Assembly (NCBI GenBank): GCA_965242615.1
Contig: CBDESR010000004.1
Coordinates: 434,001-498,000, forward strand
DNA from: CBDBCU01 sp965242615
GTDB taxonomy: Bacteria > Chloroflexota > Dehalococcoidia > Lucifugimonadales > UBA3495
Direction: 5' to 3'
Length of the DNA: 64,000 bases
Below the pieces are notes generated by a model. The model did no database searches. It had not been told where the DNA came from and worked only from the letters and a program-made list of their open reading frames with translations. The position numbers and the translations under genes were made by a program. Numbering within the stretch: the stretch's first letter is position 1; every line of letters starts with the position of its first letter. Positions 58,229 through 64,000 of the stretch are shown in pieces.

Positions 58229-61200
58229 GTGAAGCCGTCGGCAGTTGAGGGTTCCAGCGGAACCGAACTCGAAACGATTGCCCGTCTAATGGAGCCGATA
58301 GTGGTCAAACTACTGGAAATTCTGGATTTGCCGGACAGCGGTCAACTACAGCTATCCGGCATTGCTGGAACGGAGCGGCAAACCGTCCCTCCGGTTGCTT
58401 TTCAGAATCCTTTGGACGCCGCCGACCGGGCGGAAATCGCTTGGTACTTTCAGGAATACCCGGCTTATCCCTTCGGCATGGCAAAAGAACGGGCGGAGGC
58501 GGTGGAGGCCGGCTTGCGTAATTTGGGGCGTCTTTTGTTTGAGACGGTCTTTAGCAGCAGCGACACTGCCCGTCAGCTATTCACCGCCGCCGTTACCGAG
58601 GGGCTTGCCGATTATCAGCTTTCCATAGTTTCATCCCGCTCCGACTTTCTGGCCTTGCCTTGGGAGGCGCTGAACTCCCCGGAAACCAGCTATCTTTCGC
58701 CTGACTTGGCGTCTCTGTTCCGCAAGGTTGACGCCGCGCCCTTGCCGGACTACCCGGCAACCTTGACTACGGAGCAGCTTAACGTTCTGCTGGTATCCCC
58801 ACTGCCGGAAACGGGAGACGGAGACGCTATCCCCCCGGCCGGGTTGGGCGTGGAAACCTTGCAAGTTCTGGAGTCTCTGGAGGTTCAGGTCGAACTGGAT
58901 TACCTGCGGCCGCCTACCTTTGACGCCCTTTCCCGCCAGTTAGCCGACCGGCCCGGGCATTATCACTTGGTACAACTCGACGGCTTGCAACTCGACCCGG
59001 ACAGCGGCGATTTAATCCTCGAAGACACCGACGGCAGTTCCTCCTTGGTACCGGCACAACAGTTAGCCGCAGTGTTGACCGCTGCCCAAGCGCCGGTGGC
59101 GCTGCTGACTGCCGGCAGCCGGGTCGTTGCCAATCCCACAACAGCGCGGGCTTGGGCGGAACTGGGACAGGAACTTTGCCGCGGTGGGGTGCCGGCATCC
59201 GTTCTGCTGCCCTGGAGATTGCCCAGCGTCGCTGGCGCGGATTTCCTGCGCCGCTTTTACCGGGGTTTAGTTGATGGCAATGAAATCGCCGCCGCCGTAG
59301 CGGAAGGGCGGGCTGGGCTGATGGCGGAACCCTATCGCCCCACTATCGGCGGCTCCTATGTTTCCTGGGACTGGATTACTCCGCTGGTTTATCAAGCCGG
59401 CCAATTCACTCCGACCGCCATCGACCGGGAGCAAGCTAATCCTTTGGCTGCTCCGGTGATTCAGCCCCAGTCTGATACCGCGAGCGAAAGCCAATTCCCG
59501 GCCGCCGGACAGTACGGTTTAATTGGTCGGCAAGCTGAACTGCACCGCCTCGAACGCCTTATCGGGTCGCATCCGGTAACGATACTTACCGGCAACACTG
59601 GTGTTGGCAAAACCGAACTGGTTTTAGGCTTGGCCCGCTGGCTGCAAAAAACCGGCGGTCAGGAAATGCCCGGCGGCGTTTTTTACACCGTCTTTGAGCC
59701 GGCCCATCCCGCCGGCTTGGAGCGGGTGGTACACGAAATCGGTATTGCCATCGCCGGCTTGTCCTTTGCCGATAGGGACGGACAGCAGCAACGGCAATGG
59801 GTGTTGGAATACTTGCAGGAACATCCTGCCTTGCTTATCTGGGATGGCGTGGAAAACATTGCCGGATTCCCTGCCGGCGCACTGGGTCTATTGACCGAAT
59901 CGGAACAGGCTGAGCTGGATGCTTTTCTGTCGGCTGCGGTGTCAACCGGGAGCAGCCGCGCTTTGCTGGCAACCCGCAACCCGGCTGAAAGTTGGGTATC
60001 CGCCCCGGCCGCCCAATACCGGTTGACCGGACTAAATCAGCTCGACCGCCGGGATTTGGCTCAAGCCGTCTTGGAAAAAGCCGCTGTAGAAACCGGCCGC
60101 ATCACCCTGGAAGTTATCGACTTGCTCGATGATATTGCCGGCCATCCTTTGGCTTGCCAAATAGCCCTGCCTTTGCTCAAGGAAGTTCCTTGCTCAATCA
60201 TCCGGTCGGAATTGGAACGGGGGTTAGCCGACTTTTCCGATACGGTGGAGGAAGCCGGGCGGGACAACTTCCTGACCGTCCTGATGGAATACGCGTGGAC
60301 TAAAATGTCCCACCGGAGCCGCATTCATCTGCCTTTTCTGGCCCTGTTTCAGCGGCGGGTGATGCTGGACATTCTGACCCACATTACCCAGGAACCGCCT
60401 TACCGCGCGGCCTTGGGCGAGGAATTGGGTTGGGGCGCTTGCCGCACTCTCCTTCGTTCCGGCTTGGCCGCCGGTTTTCTGGAACCCATTTCGCCCAGTG
60501 TTTATCAGATACCGCCGGCTTTGCCCTGGTTCTACGGCCGCAAGTTGGGCCGCCAGGTTTCCGCCGCCAACATCAGCCGGCTGGAAGCCGAGTTCGTGCG
60601 GGTTTATGCCGACACCGCCGACTACTTTATGGAATCCCTTTACGAAAATCAGGATGCCGGGGCTACGGCGGTACTGGCTGAGGAAGGCAATTTGCATCAA
60701 GCCTTGGCATTGTCTCTGGAAGCCCGGCAGTGGGATAACGCCCAACTGCTGGTGCAGCCGCTGGCCCAAGTTTATCGGATGCAGAAGCGGATCCCGGAAC
60801 TGCGCCGACTGCGCGGGCAATTGCTGGAATCCGTCGGCCCCACGGCGGAGGCTGCCGTAGCCGCTGGCGCGATTGAGCTGTGGCTCTACTTGCTCGGTAC
60901 GGATGTCAGCGAATCGGTAGAAGCCGGCAACTTGCCGCGGGCCGCGGAATTGAACCAGCAACTGGCCGACTATCTAATTGCCCAACCGGAGGCGGCTACT
61001 GACCCGCGCGCCGCCGCGGTTTATCATCAGTTCGGCGCTATCGCACTGGCTCGCCGCCAACTGGATACCGCCGCCGACTGGTTTCGGCGTTCCCTGTCCA
61101 TCATTGAAAATGGGGACGACCGGGCGGCCGTGGCAGACGATTACTTTGCCTTGGGGCAGGTGCGTCAGTACCAGCGTCTCTATACCGAAGCCAAAGAGTG

Positions 61201-61987
61201 GTACGGCAAGGCGTTGGAAATCCACCAGCGGCTGCCGGACGAGGAGGAAATGGTCAAGGACTACCGGGCTTTGGGACTGGTTACTCAACTGAAGTTTGAG
61301 CATAAGGAATCCGAAAGCTGGTATCAGCGGGCCCGCAGCATCGTTGAGGAAAATCGGGATGAGGAAACGGCCGTTCTGGTCTTTCACGAATTGGGAACGG
61401 TCTGCCACGCCCAATACCTCTTTGACGAAGCCAAGAACTGGTATCAGCAGGCGTTGAGCTTGAGCGACCGCTTGGGACAGCAGTCCCAGATGGCGGTGGA
61501 ACTGCACCATTTGGGGCTGCTGGCGCAAGACCGCGGCATTATCTACGAGGAAGCTGAGGAGTGGTACTTGGCAGCCTTGGAGCGCAAGGAAAACCTGGGC
61601 GACCGCCGCGGGGTCGGCGATGAGTGCCGTCAGTTGGGGGTACTCTTTCACGAACAGCAGCAGTACGACACTGCTGAAAACTGGTACCATCAAGCCCGGG
61701 AAATTTTTGAGCAGTTGGGCGATGTCCACCGCTTGGCCCGCACTTACGGGCAATTGGGAATGGTCGCCGAGGAACGGGAAAACATCACCGCAGCCCTGGA
61801 ATGGGTAGCGCGCACCTGGCAACTGGTTGCCGATTATAATTTGCCGGTAGTGGTGCAGGTCAAAGCCCACCTGGCCCGCTTGCGCGACAAATACGGCGGC
61901 GTTGAATCATTTAATCAGTGGTGGCGGGATTTCACCGGAGAGGAACCGCCCGAGGATTTGGAAGTGGACACCAGCGGCATCCTGTAG
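58229..61987 (+). CDS. CHAT-like / P-loop NTPase / TPR protein (STAND-type)
   Basis: A 1252-residue multidomain protein. Residues about 30-400 look like a CHAT caspase-like domain (DFLALPWEAL, PVALLTAGSRVV, VLLPWRLPSVAGADFLRRFY), but the catalytic His position in the GHG-like loop reads QLDGLQ (249-254) and the Cys position reads TAGS (294-297), so protease activity looks lost. Residues about 430-760 are a STAND NTPase with P-loop GNTGVGKT (455-462) and Walker B LLIWDGVEN (535-543). Residues about 980-1220 are TPR repeats. GTG start with no ribosome site. CHAT-STAND-TPR proteins are often sensors in defence or cell-death systems. Confidence 0.85.
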   Translation: MKPSAVEGSSGTELETIARLMEPIVVKLLEILDLPDSGQLQLSGIAGTERQTVPPVAFQNPLDAADRAEIAWYFQEYPAYPFGMAKERAEAVEAGLRNLGRLLFETVFSSSDTARQLFTAAVTEGLADYQLSIVSSRSDFLALPWEALNSPETSYLSPDLASLFRKVDAAPLPDYPATLTTEQLNVLLVSPLPETGDGDAIPPAGLGVETLQVLESLEVQVELDYLRPPTFDALSRQLADRPGHYHLVQLDGLQLDPDSGDLILEDTDGSSSLVPAQQLAAVLTAAQAPVALLTAGSRVVANPTTARAWAELGQELCRGGVPASVLLPWRLPSVAGADFLRRFYRGLVDGNEIAAAVAEGRAGLMAEPYRPTIGGSYVSWDWITPLVYQAGQFTPTAIDREQANPLAAPVIQPQSDTASESQFPAAGQYGLIGRQAELHRLERLIGSHPVTILTGNTGVGKTELVLGLARWLQKTGGQEMPGGVFYTVFEPAHPAGLERVVHEIGIAIAGLSFADRDGQQQRQWVLEYLQEHPALLIWDGVENIAGFPAGALGLLTESEQAELDAFLSAAVSTGSSRALLATRNPAESWVSAPAAQYRLTGLNQLDRRDLAQAVLEKAAVETGRITLEVIDLLDDIAGHPLACQIALPLLKEVPCSIIRSELERGLADFSDTVEEAGRDNFLTVLMEYAWTKMSHRSRIHLPFLALFQRRVMLDILTHITQEPPYRAALGEELGWGACRTLLRSGLAAGFLEPISPSVYQIPPALPWFYGRKLGRQVSAANISRLEAEFVRVYADTADYFMESLYENQDAGATAVLAEEGNLHQALALSLEARQWDNAQLLVQPLAQVYRMQKRIPELRRLRGQLLESVGPTAEAAVAAGAIELWLYLLGTDVSESVEAGNLPRAAELNQQLADYLIAQPEAATDPRAAAVYHQFGAIALARRQLDTAADWFRRSLSIIENGDDRAAVADDYFALGQVRQYQRLYTEAKEWYGKALEIHQRLPDEEEMVKDYRALGLVTQLKFEHKESESWYQRARSIVEENRDEETAVLVFHELGTVCHAQYLFDEAKNWYQQALSLSDRLGQQSQMAVELHHLGLLAQDRGIIYEEAEEWYLAALERKENLGDRRGVGDECRQLGVLFHEQQQYDTAENWYHQAREIFEQLGDVHRLARTYGQLGMVAEERENITAALEWVARTWQLVADYNLPVVVQVKAHLARLRDKYGGVESFNQWWRDFTGEEPPEDLEVDTSGIL

Positions 61988-62027
61988 CCCTCAGGGAACC
62001 TAATTCGGCCGCAGCGAGAGGTGAACA

Positions 62028-64000
62028 ATGGCAGTTACCAAGCTGGAAATAACTTCCCGGCAGCCCTTTGCCGGCGGCGAGTCCTTTGGCGAAGTCGGCC
62101 CCTACGAACAGTTGGATGGCCGCGTCCACTTTGCCGTTGACCCGGAACACTCGGTCAACGCCACGGTAACCGACTTGAAACTGGCGCCCCGCAATTCTGC
62201 CGGCTTGGTCGAGTTTTCCTCCGACTTCCGCATCCTACAACCGGTGGATCCGGAGCAGGGCCGCAGCCGCCTCTTTTTTGACATCCTGAACCGGGGCCGC
62301 GGCCCGGCTCTCCGCAATTTCAACAATGCTCCTGACTTGGACCCGGAGGAAACGCTGCAAAGCGGCAACGGCTTTCTGATGCGCCATGGTTTCACCGTTG
62401 CTTGGTGCGGCTGGCAGCACGACGCCCCGGATGTGCCGGGGGTACTGCGCCTTTACGCTCCGGAAGCCCAAAATCCTGACGGCTCTCCCATCAGCGGCCA
62501 ACTGGTCGTTACCTTCGTCCCCAATGCTCCCATTCAAGAGCAATTTATTTCCGACCGCAACCATCGTCCCTATCCCGCTAATAACCTAGAGGATTGGGAC
62601 TCGGTAATGACGGTGCAGGACAGCGAGGACGGGCCGGAGCGGATTATCCCGCGCCAGGAATGGGCTTTTGCCCGGGTGCAGGAGGGCCGGGTTGTCCCGG
62701 ATGCCCGTTATGTCTATCGGGAAGCCGGTTTTGAGCCGGGCAAGGTTTATCAGGTCATCTACACTACCACCGGCGCGCCGGTAGTTGGCGCAGGGCTACT
62801 GGCGACCCGAGACTTGGCCGCCTTCCTGCGCTACGCTGATACTACCGCCGGAAACCCCTGCGCCGGTCAGCTGGAGCGCGCCTACAGCTTTGGTTCCTCT
62901 CAGAGCGGCCGGTTTCTGCGGGATTTGGTCTATTACGGGCTGAATTGGGATGAAGCCGGCCGCCCGGTTTTTGATGGCTTGATTCCTCATGTGGCCGGGG
63001 CCAAGCATGGCGAATTCAATCAACGCTTTGCCCAACCTTCCAGCCAAGCCAGCCGCAGCCCCAACAACCTTTTTCCTTTCAGCGATTGCGAGCAAACCGA
63101 CCCGGAAACCGGCCGTACTGACGGCGTCCTCGCCCGGGCCGCCGCCCAGGGGCCGCTACCCCGCATTATGTACACTTACACCTCGTCCGAGTACTGGGGC
63201 GGTGGCGGCGCAATGGTGCATATTGATGTTGCCGGCCAGCGGGATTTGGAAATCCCCGATGCCGTCCGTATCTATCACTTTGGCGGCGCGCAACACCCGC
63301 TCGGTACTGATTACCTGCGGGACAACGATCCGGCTAACGGCAGCCGCGGCCAGCAGCCCTTTAACTGCCTTGACTACCGCCCGCTGCTACGGGCTGCCCT
63401 GCTGAACCTGGACAATTGGGTTACCCATAATCAGAACCCGCCGCCCAGTGCCTATCCGCGATTGGACAAGGGCACGGCAGTACCTCCGGAAACTACCGCC
63501 GCCACTTTCCGCGCTATCCCCGGAGTCAACTTCCCGGAACCTCTGCGCCGCTTCTATCGGCTAGACTTTGGCCCTGAACCGGGCGTAGCTTCCCAAGTAC
63601 CGGCGATTACCGGAAAACCCTATCCCGTGCTGGTGCCGGCCGTTGACGCCGACGGCAACGAATTGGCGGGTATCCGCTTGCCCCTGGTTACCGTTCCTTT
63701 GGCTACCCATACCGGCTGGAACTTGCGGCATCGGGAAATGGGCGGCGAAGGGCAAATCCTCTCCTCCGGCGGTGCTACCGGCGGCACTTTAGCCGGTTCC
63801 ACTATTCCCTTCCCGGCTACTGCCGAGGAGCGTATGGCAACGGGAGACTTTCGCCTTTCTATTGCGGAACGGTATCCTTCCCAAGATGATTATCTATCCT
63901 GCATCCGCGCCGCCGCCCAGGAATTAATTAGCCAGGGCTATGTCCTGCCGGAGGACTTGGACTTGCTGACCGCCCAAGCCGCCGCCCATTACAAGGAACT
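62028..64000 (+). CDS. Alpha/beta-hydrolase domain protein, partial at the right edge
   Basis: At least 657 residues, open to the right edge. It matches the large alpha/beta-hydrolase family (Abhydrolase_10-like) with a beta-rich N-terminal part (VTKLEITSRQPFAGG, FDILNRGRGPALR) and a hydrolase core. The nucleophile Ser is in SFGSSQSGRFLRDLV (about residue 292). GAGAGG stands before the ATG at 62028. The family is tied to esters and alcohols, with no fixed substrate. It is 40 nt after the CHAT-NTPase gene and on the same strand. Confidence 0.82.
   Translation, partial: MAVTKLEITSRQPFAGGESFGEVGPYEQLDGRVHFAVDPEHSVNATVTDLKLAPRNSAGLVEFSSDFRILQPVDPEQGRSRLFFDILNRGRGPALRNFNNAPDLDPEETLQSGNGFLMRHGFTVAWCGWQHDAPDVPGVLRLYAPEAQNPDGSPISGQLVVTFVPNAPIQEQFISDRNHRPYPANNLEDWDSVMTVQDSEDGPERIIPRQEWAFARVQEGRVVPDARYVYREAGFEPGKVYQVIYTTTGAPVVGAGLLATRDLAAFLRYADTTAGNPCAGQLERAYSFGSSQSGRFLRDLVYYGLNWDEAGRPVFDGLIPHVAGAKHGEFNQRFAQPSSQASRSPNNLFPFSDCEQTDPETGRTDGVLARAAAQGPLPRIMYTYTSSEYWGGGGAMVHIDVAGQRDLEIPDAVRIYHFGGAQHPLGTDYLRDNDPANGSRGQQPFNCLDYRPLLRAALLNLDNWVTHNQNPPPSAYPRLDKGTAVPPETTAATFRAIPGVNFPEPLRRFYRLDFGPEPGVASQVPAITGKPYPVLVPAVDADGNELAGIRLPLVTVPLATHTGWNLRHREMGGEGQILSSGGATGGTLAGSTIPFPATAEERMATGDFRLSIAERYPSQDDYLSCIRAAAQELISQGYVLPEDLDLLTAQAAAHYKE

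Noticed and set aside
1..64000. CRISPR array or IS element with transposase
   Set aside because: No regularly spaced repeats with unique spacers, and no DDE or Y1/serine transposase gene was seen in the window.

Overview
The window is high-GC bacterial chromosome with strong NTG-start use and compact same-strand operons. The gene mix suggests an anaerobic or facultative Chloroflexota lineage, perhaps Dehalococcoidia/SAR202-like: a double-domain ThyX, LL-diaminopimelate aminotransferase (DapL), archaeal-type phosphoglycerate mutase, two thiamine-pyrophosphate 2-oxoacid:ferredoxin oxidoreductase clusters, an FMN 2-hydroxyacid oxidase, a double hot-dog hydratase-like protein and a CHAT/NTPase/TPR protein. 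This placement is inferred from gene content and style only. No rRNA is present to confirm it.

Layout. 1-4.2 kb: end of a 2-oxoacid dehydrogenase operon (E3, E2), then thyX. 4.2-8.4 kb: a VOC enzyme, a repeat-rich non-coding stretch, a zinc-ribbon protein, an ECF sigma/anti-sigma pair and a frameshifted Phd-type antitoxin. 8.4-13.5 kb: a methyltransferase, then a FadR-type GntR regulator with a near-ideal promoter and operator, followed by a three-gene oxidoreductase whose alpha subunit carries the YPIRPY motif I associate with oxalate oxidoreductase. 13.5-20.9 kb: an uncharacterised protein, an FMN hydroxyacid oxidase, a lipoprotein, TenA, a double hot-dog protein, a TPR protein, an acetyltransferase and an SDR. 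21-28.7 kb: an amidohydrolase, an acyl-CoA ligase, a second and divergent oxidoreductase cluster, and a polysaccharide-deacetylase lipoprotein. 28.8-31.3 kb: a cupin gene abutting an inverted-repeat-flanked HNH-like cassette, a NucS-like nuclease, and four tRNA genes.

32.2-36.8 kb holds the most distinctive feature: a compact element bounded by identical 17-bp direct repeats whose starts lie exactly 4,500 bp apart. It carries a replication-initiator-like gene (winged helix plus DnaA domain-I-like C-terminus) behind an attenuator-like leader, two different tyrosine recombinases, an iteron-like and AT-rich origin candidate, and a coiled-coil/nuclease-like cargo gene with its own promoter. I read it as a small integrative, plasmid-like element.

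36.8-47.4 kb is one long minus-strand operon: tsaC, a prenyl-synthase homologue with degraded Asp motifs, pgk, apgM, tpiA, miaA, dapF, a Uma2 nuclease, an unknown, dapL and hflX. It joins lower glycolysis, lysine synthesis and tRNA modification. 47.6-64 kb: an AIR-synthase/HypE-like protein, a PLP ammonia-lyase, clustered TTACACTT motifs, a small HTH protein, an acetamidase/formamidase, a GT-C membrane glycosyltransferase, a TPP enzyme with an NDP-forming acyl-CoA synthetase, a degenerate CHAT-NTPase-TPR protein, and a partial alpha/beta hydrolase.
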